The position numbers and the translations under genes are program-made. Positions 30,440 through 39,262 of a DNA stretch of 64,000 nucleotides are shown piece by piece. Position 1 is the stretch's first letter. Every line of letters starts with the position of its first letter. Location of the stretch: assembly GCF_003634935.1 (NCBI RefSeq), contig NZ_RBXO01000001.1, positions 1,699,501 through 1,763,500 of the forward strand, written 5' to 3'. Source of the DNA: Saccharothrix australiensis. GTDB lineage: Bacteria > Actinomycetota > Actinomycetes > Mycobacteriales > Pseudonocardiaceae. The notes beneath the pieces are model-generated. The model did no database searches. It worked only from the letters and a program-made list of their open reading frames with translations, and was not told where the DNA came from.

Positions 30440-31180
30440 TACACGGAGAAGCGGGTGGACGTGCTCGCGGCGCGGGCGTTCCGGGCGTTCCACGAGTGGC
30501 AGCCCATCGACCCGCGGCAGGCCGTCGACGGGCGCGTCTACCGCGAGTTCGCCTACGGGTCGCACGTCGAGGTGTTCATCCTGGACATGCGGTCGTACAA
30601 GGACGCCAACGACGCCCCGCGCGACGGCGTCGGTCACGTGCTGGGGGAGCGGCAGGCCCGCTGGCTGGTCGACTCGCTCGACCGCTCGCGCGCCACGTGG
30701 AAGATCATCGCGACCGACCTGCCCATCGGCCTCACCGTGCCGGACGGCGCCGGCATCGAGGGCGTCGCCAACGGCCTGCCGGGCGCTCCCGGCGGACGTG
30801 AGCACGAGCTGGCGTGGGTCCTGCGGGAACTGCGGCGGCGGCGCGTGCGCAACACCGTGTGGCTGACCGCCGACGTGCACTACACGGCGGCGCACCACTA
30901 CTCGCCCGAGTGGGCGGCGGTGTCGGACTTCGACCCGTTCTGGGAGTTCGTGTCCGGGCCGCTGCACGCGGGCGCGTTCGGGCCCAACGCGCTGGACCCG
31001 ACGTTCGGGCCGGAGGCGGTCTTCGTGCACGCGCCGCCGGCGGCGAACACCTCGCCGCTGGACGGGTTCCAGCACTTCGGCGAGGTCGAGGTGACGCGTG
31101 ACGGCGAGCTGACCGTGTGGCTGCGCGACGCCACGGGCGCGTCGCTGTGGTCGAAGACGTTGCAGCCCCAGCGCCGGTAG
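30440..31180 (+). pseudogene. phoD: phoD alkaline phosphatase, 3' part (separated by the insertion)
   Basis: From YTEKRVDVLAARAFRAF the sequence is the C-terminal half of PhoD, including FILDMRSYKDAN, WKIIATDLPIGL, the metal-site segment TADVHYTAAHHY and FEFVSGPLHAG-like DPFWEFVSGPLHAG. The frame remains open to the TAG at 31180. There is no start codon or ribosome site in phase other than codons inside the junction, so it is not expected to be translated as PhoD. It looks little decayed, which suggests recent interruption. Confidence 0.85.
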
Positions 31181-31285
31181 GGCTGGGCTCCGGGGGCTTG
31201 TCGACCGGAGATCGTCGTGGTTCCGTTGGCCCCGCCCGGTTCCGGTCGGGCGGGGCTCGCAGGTCCTCGCGACAAGGAGGTCGCC

Positions 31286-33448
31286 ATGCGCCGTCGCGTG
31301 GGTCTCGTCGTCACGCTGTTGGTCGGACTGGTCGTCCCGGCGACAGCGGTGTCGGTGGTGCCCGCGTCCGGGGAGCCGTCGCCCGGCGGGCGCCTCGCGG
31401 TGGGCGCGGTGGTCGACCTCGCCCCCGGTGCGCGGCCCGGTGACCGGGCGCTGGCCCGAGACGCACTGCGCGACGACCTCACGGGCGAGCGGTTCTACTT
31501 CGTCCTGCCCGACCGGTTCGCCAACGGCGACCGCGGCAACGACCACGGGCGCTCCGGCGCGACGGACCGGGCGCGCACCGGGTTCGACCCGTCGGACAAG
31601 GGCTTCTACCACGGCGGCGACCTGGAGGGCCTCCGCGGGAAGATCGACTACCTGGACGGCATGGGCGTCACGGCCCTGTGGCTGACCCCGGTGTTCCGCA
31701 ACCGCTGGGTGCAGGGCTCGGGAGCCGACGCGTCCGCCGGCTACCACGGCTACTGGACCACCGACTACACCTCGCTCGACCCGCACTTCGGCACCACCGA
31801 CGACATGCGGCGGCTGATCCGGGACGCGCACCGGCGCGGCATCAAGGTGTTCTTCGACATCGTCGCCAACCACACCGCCGACCTCATCGAGTACGCCGAA
31901 GGCCGGTACGACTACGTCCCGACCGACGTCGCGCCCTACCTCGACCCGTCCGGGAACCCCGTCGCCATCGCCGCCATCGCCGGGCGGGAGGACTTCCCCC
32001 GGCTCACCGGCCCGTACACGCCGGTCGTGCGCGGGCGCAAGGCGCCTGCCTGGCTGAACGACCCGTCGCTGTACCACAACCGGGGCAACTCGACGTTCAG
32101 CGGCGAATCCGCCGAGTACGGCGACTTCGCGGGCCTGGACGACCTGATGACCGAGCACCCGGCGGTCGTCGCGGGCATGAAGCGCATCTTCACGAGCTGG
32201 ATCGACACCCTCGGCATCGACGGCTACCGCGTCGACACGGTCAAGCACGTGAACATCGGGTTCTGGCAGGCGCTCGCGCCCCACGTGCGGGAGTACGCGG
32301 CGCAGCGCGGCAAGGAGGACTTCTTCGTGTTCGGCGAGGTGTTCGACGCCGACCCGGCGGTGACGTCCCGCTACACCACCACCGGTGGCATCCAGTCGGC
32401 GCTGGACTTCCCGTTCCAGGCCGGTGCGACGGCGTTCCTGTCCGGTCGCGGCGCGGAGCGGCTGGGTGAGGTGCTGGTGGCCGACGACCGGTACACCGAC
32501 GCCGACTCCAACGCCTCGTCGCTGCCGACGTTCCTGGGCAACCACGACCTGGGACGCGTCGCCTGGGCGGTGCGGCACAACCGGCCCGGCGTGGGCGAGG
32601 CGGAACTCCTGGAGCGGCTGGAACTCGGCAACGCGCTGATGCACCTGTGGCGCGGCAACCCGGTCGTGTACTACGGCGACGAGCAGGGGTTCGCCGGTAG
32701 CGGTGGCGACAAGCCGGCGAGGCAGGACATGTTCGCGTCCGAGACGCCCGAGTACCGGGCGGAGGACCTGGTCGGCAGCGACCGGACGGGAGCCGTGGAC
32801 AACTTCTCCACCGACCACCCGCTGTACCGGCAGCTGCGCGACCTGGCGTCGTTCGTCGACGCCGATCCGGTGTGGCGCGTCGGGAACCAGACCCTGCGGT
32901 ACGCGTCGGGCGACGTGCTGGCGTTCAGCCGGGTGGCCGCCGCCGAGCAGGTCGAGCACCTGGTGGTGGCCAACGCCGGGACGTCCGCGGCGTCGGTCGA
33001 GGTGCCGGCGGCCAGTGCCGCCCTGTGCCCGGTGCGACCGGCGGCGGCTTCGGTGACGCCCGTGGTGGGCGGCAGGGCGCGGGTGACGGTGCCGCCGCTG
33101 TCGGTGGTGGTGCTCCGGGGCACCGACCGGCTGCCGTCCGCCGTGCCCACGCCGACCCTGGTCCTGCCCCCGGTCGGGACCGCGCTGGACGAGCGGGTGG
33201 AGCTGCGTGCGGACGGGATCACGGCGCCGTTCGCGCAGGCGACGTTCGCGGCGAGGGCCGAGGGCGCGCCCGACTGGACCGTGCTGGGCACCGACGACAC
33301 CGCGCCCTACCGGGTGTTCGCCGACCTCGCCCGGCTGCCCGGCGCGGCGGCGGGTCGACAGGTCGAGGTGCGGGTGGTGGCGAAGGGGGCCGGCGGTCTT
33401 GTCGGGGCGGACGGCGCGGTGCTGTCCCTGGTGCCCGCGGACCGCTGA
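31286..33448 (+). CDS. secreted alpha-amylase family (GH13) protein
   Basis: The 720-residue protein has a signal peptide (MRRRVGLVVTLLVGLVVPATA) and a GH13 barrel. The barrel has the four conserved regions: DIVANHTAD (I), GYRVDTVKH (II, nucleophile Asp), FGEVFDADP (III, acid Glu) and FLGNHDLGR (IV). The C-terminal 120 residues are beta-rich and may bind carbohydrate. The ATG at 31286 has AAGGAGG upstream and begins the signal sequence. It should hydrolyse alpha-1,4-glucans outside the cell. No sugar transporter or regulator is adjacent; it stands alone in the variable region between DUF4233 and ndk. Confidence 0.93.
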   Translation: MRRRVGLVVTLLVGLVVPATAVSVVPASGEPSPGGRLAVGAVVDLAPGARPGDRALARDALRDDLTGERFYFVLPDRFANGDRGNDHGRSGATDRARTGFDPSDKGFYHGGDLEGLRGKIDYLDGMGVTALWLTPVFRNRWVQGSGADASAGYHGYWTTDYTSLDPHFGTTDDMRRLIRDAHRRGIKVFFDIVANHTADLIEYAEGRYDYVPTDVAPYLDPSGNPVAIAAIAGREDFPRLTGPYTPVVRGRKAPAWLNDPSLYHNRGNSTFSGESAEYGDFAGLDDLMTEHPAVVAGMKRIFTSWIDTLGIDGYRVDTVKHVNIGFWQALAPHVREYAAQRGKEDFFVFGEVFDADPAVTSRYTTTGGIQSALDFPFQAGATAFLSGRGAERLGEVLVADDRYTDADSNASSLPTFLGNHDLGRVAWAVRHNRPGVGEAELLERLELGNALMHLWRGNPVVYYGDEQGFAGSGGDKPARQDMFASETPEYRAEDLVGSDRTGAVDNFSTDHPLYRQLRDLASFVDADPVWRVGNQTLRYASGDVLAFSRVAAAEQVEHLVVANAGTSAASVEVPAASAALCPVRPAAASVTPVVGGRARVTVPPLSVVVLRGTDRLPSAVPTPTLVLPPVGTALDERVELRADGITAPFAQATFAARAEGAPDWTVLGTDDTAPYRVFADLARLPGAAAGRQVEVRVVAKGAGGLVGADGAVLSLVPADR

Positions 33449-34030
33449 CCGCCGGTCGGCGGTATTCCATTCCAGGCGGACATGTGATCAGGGATGTGGC
33501 GGCCTTGAGCGCGCAAGTCCCGACGGATGACGATCGAGCATCCCGACGTTCATCGCTATCAGCCGATGGTGTTATGCGGGTACCGACCGTGTATTTTCGC
33601 CGGGCTATGGCTGCGATGACGTCGCTTGAGTTCGCTCATTTGGCCTATCAAGGCGTTGTGCCGTCCAGTTCAGCGGACTCGGCAGACCGCTGGGCGTTCG
33701 AATTGCACCGCCCGGCGTTCGGGTCGAACGCGGACTTGCTAGCGTGTTGGTAGCATGTGGGAGATGGTCGCACTTGGTGCACACCAAACCCACCAAGGAA
33801 TAGCAAGTCAGGGTGGTGGTTGGTAGTCGCGATGGTGAACCCGACACCAGAGGTGCCCTGAGGCGGCCCATTGAACGGGTTGAAGGTGATGTGCGTGGTA
33901 CACGACGAGTGTGTGGGAAGGCGAGTGGAGAGCAAGGGTGTCGGTCCGGCTCGACGACGAAGACCGAGTGCGCGGCGGCAACGCTGCGCGGAGCTGACGG
34001 ACGGGATGTGGGCGGCCTCGGGACGCGAGG
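33449..34030. other. intergenic region after the amylase gene
   Basis: A weak 7-bp hairpin at 33448-33463 follows the amylase. TTGGTGCACACCAA (33774-33787) is a perfect palindrome that could be an operator. The local GC content falls near 33500-33800, and the frame 33606-33753 has no motif or ribosome site, so no gene is called. Confidence 0.45.
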
Positions 34031-34327
34031 TCAGATGATGATGATGCGTGAGGTTTCCCCGTCGCGGCGCAGCAGGATTTCGTCACCGTTCACGGCGACG
34101 GTCTCATAGAGGACCCTGCCGTACCCGACCATCCGCCGGACCGCTTCGGTCATGGTGATGCCCTCGCGATCGACGATCATCTGGAGCGCCTCTTCGGTGG
34201 CCGGGCTGATGTTGACGCTGAGCCGGGTGGGCTTGTCGGCCGACTGCGGGTTCTTGTCGGTCGGGTCGTCGCCGGACTTGCCCTTGGCGCCTCGTCGTTC
34301 GGCTCCACCTGCTGTGTGGGTCGTCAT
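34031..34327 (-). CDS. ribbon-helix-helix-type DNA-binding protein
   Basis: The 98-residue protein has a charged N-terminal tail. It then has a short strand and two helices, TRLSVNISPATEEALQMIV and GITMTEAVRRMVGYGRVLY, fitting the ribbon-helix-helix fold of CopG/Arc-type regulators and antitoxins. The C-terminus ends in a run of isoleucines (SRIIII). The ATG at 34327 has GGAGGAGGAT upstream. It has no obvious toxin next to it and is divergent from a small membrane protein gene. It may regulate that gene or itself; this is an inference from layout. Confidence 0.75.
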   Translation of the reverse strand: MTTHTAGGAERRGAKGKSGDDPTDKNPQSADKPTRLSVNISPATEEALQMIVDREGITMTEAVRRMVGYGRVLYETVAVNGDEILLRRDGETSRIIII

Positions 34328-34598
34328 GCGATCCTCCTCCTCCAGGCGGACTGGTGTCCCCAGGGCCCGTGGCCCCGAACTTTCAAGATCATTATGGCAT
34401 CGAGCCAGGGTGACCGGACAGCACCAGGTTCGGTGCCCGAGTGACGTTCGCATGGGCTGTGGGCGAACGTTGCTCCACTGGTGCAGTTCATATGAAGATT
34501 CGTGGTGTCGAGTGGAAGTTGTGTGACATGCTTTTGTTGGAATCCTCTCGCATGCAGCTCGTGCGGCGAGTGGGAGTCATGTGCATCAAGGGGGACGC

Positions 34599-35102
34599 GT
34601 GAACGGCTTACCTCCTCGCCTGTTCCGGCGCGGTCGCCGTCCCACCTCGGCGAACGGGCCGGCCCGACGACGATCCGGTGGCAGCGGCAGTTCCCCTCCG
34701 CCCCGCGGGGCCCGGCATGCACACAAGACACCACCGGAAAAGGCGCCAGTGAGTCCTCGCGATCCCGAAGATCGGCCTGACGAGGTGGGCCCACCTCGTT
34801 CGGCGGCCGACGACCTGCACGAACGCCCGTATCGAGAAGCGGGCCGCCATCGCCGCGAAATCGATGAGGACTTCATTCCGGCGGATCGCCCGCTGGTGCG
34901 TCTCGAGAAGGTCGTCAGGCATCGGCGGCTGACCGTGGTGCTGTTCGCCGCGGCGTTCATCTCACTGGTGGCCCGGATCGTGCTCGTGATGTCGGGCCTC
35001 GACGGAGGGCTGTTGGGCGCGACTCTCATCGCCATCGCCCCGCTCCTGTTCTTCGCTGCCCTGTGCCGAATCCTCACGAATCGCCCCCGGCACCGTCGTT
35101 GA
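34599..35102 (+). CDS. small membrane protein of unknown function
   Basis: The 167-residue product has a long, charged, Pro/Arg-rich N-terminal cytoplasmic part and two hydrophobic helices near the C-terminus (LTVVLFAAAFISLVARIVL and GATLIAIAPLLFFAALC). AAGGGGG lies just upstream of the GTG at 34599. A GTG at 34749 would give a shorter product that still keeps both helices, and I cannot decide between them. The protein resembles no family I recognise. It is divergent from the ribbon-helix-helix gene. Confidence 0.55.
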   Translation: MNGLPPRLFRRGRRPTSANGPARRRSGGSGSSPPPRGARHAHKTPPEKAPVSPRDPEDRPDEVGPPRSAADDLHERPYREAGRHRREIDEDFIPADRPLVRLEKVVRHRRLTVVLFAAAFISLVARIVLVMSGLDGGLLGATLIAIAPLLFFAALCRILTNRPRHRR

Positions 35103-35506
35103 GGCGGTGCGTCGGGAAGCCGCCATGCCATTGGCCATTGGCTCCATCCGCCGGATGTTACAACTTCGTGTTGTCCATCAGGTGTTCACCGGTCAGGCGT
35201 GAACCCCTTCGCATCCGGGAGGCGGCTGCTCGAATTCAACCAGATGGATTAGCGCGGATAGTCCCAGGGGTCGCTTGCGCTTGTGCGTGACCCTCACTTT
35301 CCCTGACAGGAGGAATATCCCGGCATTCATCGGTCGCCGCAGGTCGCCGATGCCGCCGAGCCCGCGACCCGGTGCCGGGTGTGCCTCGGCCTCGGCACCG
35401 CTGACCCGAACGCGGTGGTCACAACTCGACGCCGGCACGCGTCCGGCTACCCTTCACGCATCCCGACTCTTCTTGCCAGCACCCGTACGAAGGAGTACAG
35501 ACGGCC
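35103..35506. other. intergenic region upstream of ndk
   Basis: No gene seen in 400 bases. TACCCT at 35448-35453 could be the ndk -10, with AAGGAG ahead of the ndk GTG. The rest shows no clear repeats or RNA structure. Confidence 0.4.
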
Positions 35507-35917
35507 GTGAGCGAGCGCACTCTGGTCCTGGTCAAGCCCGATGGCGTCAGCCGGGGCCTGGTCGGCGAGGTCATCTCCCGCATCGAGCGCAAGGGCCTCA
35601 CGCTGGCCGCCCTCGAACTGCGCACGGTGGACCGCGCGACCGCCGAGCAGCACTACGCCGAGCACGACGGCAAGCCGTTCTTCGGCGACCTGGTGGAGTT
35701 CATCACCGGCGGCCCGCTCGTCGCGCTCGTCGTGGAGGGCACCCGCGCCATCTCGGCGTTCCGCCAGCTCGCCGGCGGCACCGACCCGGTGGAGAAGGCC
35801 ACGCCCGGCACGATCCGCGGCGACTTCGGCCTGGAGGTCCAGTTCAACCTGGTGCACGGCTCGGACTCGCCGGAGTCGGCCGAGCGCGAGATCAAGCTCT
35901 GGTTCCCCAACCTCTGA
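35507..35917 (+). CDS. ndk: nucleoside diphosphate kinase
   Basis: The 136-residue enzyme has the family signature NLVHGSDS with the phosphorylated catalytic His. It also has the nucleotide-binding [18 protein letters not shown] at the N-terminus. It transfers phosphate between nucleoside di- and triphosphates. The GTG at 35507 is preceded by AAGGAG. In related genomes it is directly after the DUF4233 gene; here 9 kb of variable genes intervene. A strong hairpin ends the transcript. Confidence 0.97.
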   Translation: MSERTLVLVKPDGVSRGLVGEVISRIERKGLTLAALELRTVDRATAEQHYAEHDGKPFFGDLVEFITGGPLVALVVEGTRAISAFRQLAGGTDPVEKATPGTIRGDFGLEVQFNLVHGSDSPESAEREIKLWFPNL

Positions 35918-35934
35918 GCACCGAGCACCGCCGT

Positions 35935-35968
35935 CACGGCCCGGACCGCCCGCGCGGTCCGGGCCGTG
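35935..35968 (+). terminator. terminator after ndk
   Basis: 15-bp perfect arms (35935-35949 and 35954-35968) with a CCGC loop, 17 bases after the ndk stop. Confidence 0.8.
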
Positions 35969-36071
35969 CCACGTCTTGCCCTCGCGGCCGGTCGCGCTTG
36001 GGCGGCTCGGCCGGTTGCTGACCACCTGACCTGGTTGAACACTGGACGGACCGCACAACCAGGAGGTCGTC

Positions 36072-36485
36072 ATGGACGTGATCGCACTGATCGGCCGGAT
36101 CCTGTTCGTGGTCCTGTTCTTCGGCTCGGCCGTGGGCCACTTCACCCAGACGGAGGCGATGGCCGGCTACGCGGCGTCGAAGAAGGTGCCCTCGCCGAAA
36201 CTCGCCACGCAGCTCAGCGGGGTCGTGATGGTCGTCGGCGCGCTCATGGTGCTGCTCGGCGTGTGGGCCGACCTCGGTGCGCTGTTGCTCGCGTTGTTCC
36301 TGTTGCCCACGGCGTTCCTGATGCACGACTTCTGGGCGCAGACCGACCCGCAGGCCAAGCAGCAGGAGATGATCCAGTTCAACAAGAACCTGTCGCTGGC
36401 CGGCGCGGCGCTGCTGTTCTTCGGCGTCTACGCCGGACCGGGCTCCGACCTGGGCCTGACGGTCACGGGACCGCTGTTCGGATAG
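36072..36485 (+). CDS. DoxX-family membrane protein
   Basis: The 137-residue protein has four hydrophobic helices: IGRILFVVLFFGSAVGHF, LSGVVMVVGALMVLLGVW, ALLLALFLLPTAFLMHDFW and SLAGAALLFFGVYAG. This matches the DoxX family. Members act in membrane redox chemistry or have no known role. AGGAGGTCGTC lies upstream of the ATG. It is monocistronic between ndk and the radical-SAM gene. Confidence 0.88.
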   Translation: MDVIALIGRILFVVLFFGSAVGHFTQTEAMAGYAASKKVPSPKLATQLSGVVMVVGALMVLLGVWADLGALLLALFLLPTAFLMHDFWAQTDPQAKQQEMIQFNKNLSLAGAALLFFGVYAGPGSDLGLTVTGPLFG

Positions 36486-36501
36486 CACGCCGGGATGCCG
36501 T

Positions 36502-36507
36502 TACCCT
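36502..36507 (+). promoter_or_regulatory. -10 element (leaderless type) for the radical-SAM gene
   Basis: TACCCT ends 6 nt before the GTG at 36514. Confidence 0.45.
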
Positions 36508-36513
36508 GGGAAC

Positions 36514-38487
36514 GTGAGTGTCGAGTCGGTCTTCCCCGCGTTGGAACCGCTGCTGCCCAGGGTCTCCAAGCCGGTGCAGTACGTCGGCGGGGAGCTCAAC
36601 GCGACCGTGAAGGACTGGGACTCCGCCGCCGTGCGGTGGGCCCTGATGTACCCGGACGCCTACGAGGTCGGGCTGCCCAACCAGGGCGTCATGATCCTGT
36701 ACGAAGTCCTCAACGAGCAGCCCGACGTGCTGGCGGAGCGGACCTACGCGGTGTGGCCCGACCTGGAGCGGCTGATGCGCGAGCACGGCGTGCCCCAGTT
36801 CACCGTGGACGCGCACCGGCCGGTCGCGGCGTTCGACCTGCTCGGCGTCAGCTTCGCCACCGAGCTCGGCTACACGAACCTGCTCACGGCGCTGGACCTG
36901 GGCGGCATCCCGATCCACGCGGCCGACCGCACCGACGCTCACCCGATCGTGGTGGCCGGCGGTCACGCGGCGTTCAACCCGGAGCCGATCTCGCCGTTCG
37001 TCGACGCGGCCGTGCTCGGTGACGGCGAGGAAGCCGTCCTGGAGATCACCGACCTCGTGCGGGCGTGGAAGGCCGAGGGCAGCCCCGGCGGGCGGGACGA
37101 GATCCTGACCCGCCTCGCCGAGACCGGCGGCGTCTACGTGCCCCGGTTCTACGACGTCGAGTACCTGCCCGACGGCCGCATCCAGCGCGTGGTGCCCAAC
37201 CGCGAACGCGTGCCGTACCGGGTGTTCAAGCGGACCACGATGGACCTCGACGCGTGGCCGTACCCCAAGCAGCCGCTGGTGCCGCTGGCGGAGTCCGTGC
37301 ACGAGCGGATGAGCGTCGAGATCTTCCGCGGCTGCACGCGCGGTTGCCGCTTCTGCCAGGCGGGCATGATCACGCGGCCGGTGCGCGAGCGCTCGATCGA
37401 GGGCATCGGCGCGATGGTGCAGCGCGGCCTGGAGGCGACCGGGTTCGAGGAGGTGGGCCTGCTGTCGCTGTCCAGCGCGGACCACTCGGAGATCGGGGAG
37501 ATCACCAAGGGGCTCGCGGACCGGTACGAGGGCACCAACACCAGCCTGTCGCTGCCGAGCACCCGCGTCGACGCGTTCAACATCGACCTGGCCAACGAGC
37601 TGTCCCGCAACGGTCGTCGCTCGGGCCTGACGTTCGCGCCCGAGGGCGGCAGCGAACGCATCCGACGCGTGATCAACAAGATGGTGTCCGAAGAGGACCT
37701 GATCCGCACCGTCAGCGCCGCGTTCAAGGCGGGGTGGCGGCAGGTGAAGCTGTACTTCATGTGCGGGCTGCCCACCGAGACCGACGAGGACGTCCTGCAG
37801 ATCGCGGAGATGGCCAAGAACGTCATCCGGGCGGGGCGGGAGGTCAGCGGTCGCAAGGACATCCGCTGCACGATCTCCATCGGCGGGTTCGTGCCCAAGC
37901 CGCACACGCCGTTCCAGTGGGCGGCGCAGTGCGATCCGGCCACGGTGGACAGTCGACTGAGGAAGCTGCGCGAGGCCGTCAACTCGGACCGCTCGCTCGG
38001 GCGCAACATCGGGATGCGCTACCACGACGGCCAGCCGTCGCTGATCGAGGGATTGCTGTCGCGCGGCGACCGGCGGGTCGGGCGCGTGATCGAGCGGGTG
38101 TGGCGCGAGGGCGGTCGGTTCGACGGGTGGTCGGAGCACTTCTCGTACGAGCGGTGGGTGACCGCGGCGGAGGCCGAGCTGTCGCCGCTGGGCGTGAGCC
38201 TGGACTGGTTCACGACCCGTGAGCGGGAGGAGTTGGAAGTCCTGCCCTGGGACCACTTGGACTCGGGTTTGGACAAGGAATGGCTGTGGGCCGACTGGCA
38301 GGACGCGCTGGACGAGCGGGAGCAGGACGACTGCCGCTGGACGCCGTGCTTCGACTGCGGTGTGTGCCCGGCGATGGGCACCGACATCGAAGTAGGCCCG
38401 ACCGGCCGAACCCTGCTGCCGATCGCCCCGGTGGGCAAGGGCTCGCCAACCCGCAACCCAGCACTAACCCCAAACACGACCGGGTGA
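36514..38487 (+). CDS. TIGR03960-family B12-binding-like radical SAM protein
   Basis: The 657-residue protein has a cobalamin-binding-like Rossmann domain (about 40-200) and a radical-SAM barrel with the CxxxCxxC cluster motif GCTRGCRFCQ (about residues 272-281). A C-terminal Cys-rich tail, CRWTPCFDCGVCP, follows. It is the TIGR03960 protein, usually next to or fused with a DUF2344 protein; here the DUF2344 gene lies 2.6 kb downstream, separated by a subtilase on the other strand. Its reaction is unknown. The pair may modify RNA or a ribosome-related target, since rne and ribosomal protein genes follow. Confidence 0.93.
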   Translation: MSVESVFPALEPLLPRVSKPVQYVGGELNATVKDWDSAAVRWALMYPDAYEVGLPNQGVMILYEVLNEQPDVLAERTYAVWPDLERLMREHGVPQFTVDAHRPVAAFDLLGVSFATELGYTNLLTALDLGGIPIHAADRTDAHPIVVAGGHAAFNPEPISPFVDAAVLGDGEEAVLEITDLVRAWKAEGSPGGRDEILTRLAETGGVYVPRFYDVEYLPDGRIQRVVPNRERVPYRVFKRTTMDLDAWPYPKQPLVPLAESVHERMSVEIFRGCTRGCRFCQAGMITRPVRERSIEGIGAMVQRGLEATGFEEVGLLSLSSADHSEIGEITKGLADRYEGTNTSLSLPSTRVDAFNIDLANELSRNGRRSGLTFAPEGGSERIRRVINKMVSEEDLIRTVSAAFKAGWRQVKLYFMCGLPTETDEDVLQIAEMAKNVIRAGREVSGRKDIRCTISIGGFVPKPHTPFQWAAQCDPATVDSRLRKLREAVNSDRSLGRNIGMRYHDGQPSLIEGLLSRGDRRVGRVIERVWREGGRFDGWSEHFSYERWVTAAEAELSPLGVSLDWFTTREREELEVLPWDHLDSGLDKEWLWADWQDALDEREQDDCRWTPCFDCGVCPAMGTDIEVGPTGRTLLPIAPVGKGSPTRNPALTPNTTG

Positions 38488-39262
38488 ACCAGGGGGCGGA
38501 CATGTACGAAACACGCGCCGCCCCCACTCGGTAATACAAGGAAGCCGCGCGACCACCCACACCCGTTCCCTCACAATCCTTCGAATCCCCGCCTCATTGC
38601 CCTCAAGTCCCCGGCCCCAACCACCCATGAACCCAGCTCCGACCACGTAGCCGTAGTCCGCACTGGACGATGCGGCAGAGCCCGTGCGGCGTGGATGCGG
38701 GCACTGGTGCGCCTGCCTGCCGAACGCGAGGTCGAACACGGGCATGAGCGGCAGCACCGGTGAACACGAGGGGAAGCGTCGGTGCAGCGGGCCGGTCCGG
38801 TGGCCCTGACTGCGCTCGGTCGGAGTCGCGAGCGGCCCTGATCGCCGACTGCGAAGAACACCGCCTCGGAACCCCCGCCCCAGCGACACTGCCCCCGCAG
38901 CCCCGCAGCCCCGCAGCCCCGCAGCCCCGCCCGCACCCCGGCTGCGTAGGTGCCGGACAGCGGCCGCGGGCTTGCAGGTCACCGAGCCGGCACCGGGCCT
39001 TCCAACCCGTGCCTTCCCAGCACCGCGCCTCCCGGTGGCGGGCTGAAAGGTGCCTCGGCCAGCGGTTGAAAGGCGTATTTCAGAGGCCACCTGCCGGCGA
39101 CCAAGGAGGCGAGCGTCAGAGGCCGCTGTGGTCGTCACCACGATGAGCCGACGCCTGGACGCGTGGCAGACCGGGTGGAAAGGACGACCGGGTCGTGTGG
39201 CGTGAGGGTGCCGAATCCGGAGGGTGGCTTCAGACTGGTCTGGTCACTCGGACGTGGGTCAC
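38488..39262. other. intergenic region between the radical-SAM and subtilase genes
   Basis: About 775 bases with no gene I can support. Both adjacent genes converge here. It contains four direct copies of an 8-bp unit at 38893-38924. No terminator hairpin of the quality seen elsewhere was found. Confidence 0.45.
38893..38930. repeat. 8-bp tandem repeat (CCCCGCAG)n
   Basis: Four perfect tandem copies of CCCCGCAG (38893-38924) and a partial fifth copy. The array is too short and spacer-free to be CRISPR; it is a simple-sequence repeat that could vary in length between strains. Confidence 0.85.

Larger units (their letters stand above)
27945..30442. other. inserted T7SS toxin cassette interrupting phoD
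   Basis: PhoD homology stops after GEIPDY (TAC at 27942-27944) and resumes at TAC (30440-30442) with YTEKRVDVLAARAFRAF. The shared TAC could be a 3-bp target duplication, but this is weak. Between lie four genes, all on the opposite strand, ordered YbaB-like, EspC-like, toxin-like, immunity-like. No transposase or recombinase is present. Base composition is slightly less GC-rich near the left border. The cassette is younger than phoD, but I cannot say whether insertion or the internal deletion killed phoD first. Confidence 0.8.

Noticed and set aside
29834..32959. A 1041-codon minus-strand frame extending past the YbaB-like gene
   Set aside because: Only its last 154 codons make sense as a protein. 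The rest is antisense to phoD and the amylase gene.
33606..33753. 48-codon frame after the amylase gene
   Set aside because: No ribosome site, no motif, lower GC context; likely chance.
38893..38930. Repeats as a CRISPR array
   Set aside because: Units are 8 bp, contiguous, with no spacers and no cas genes.
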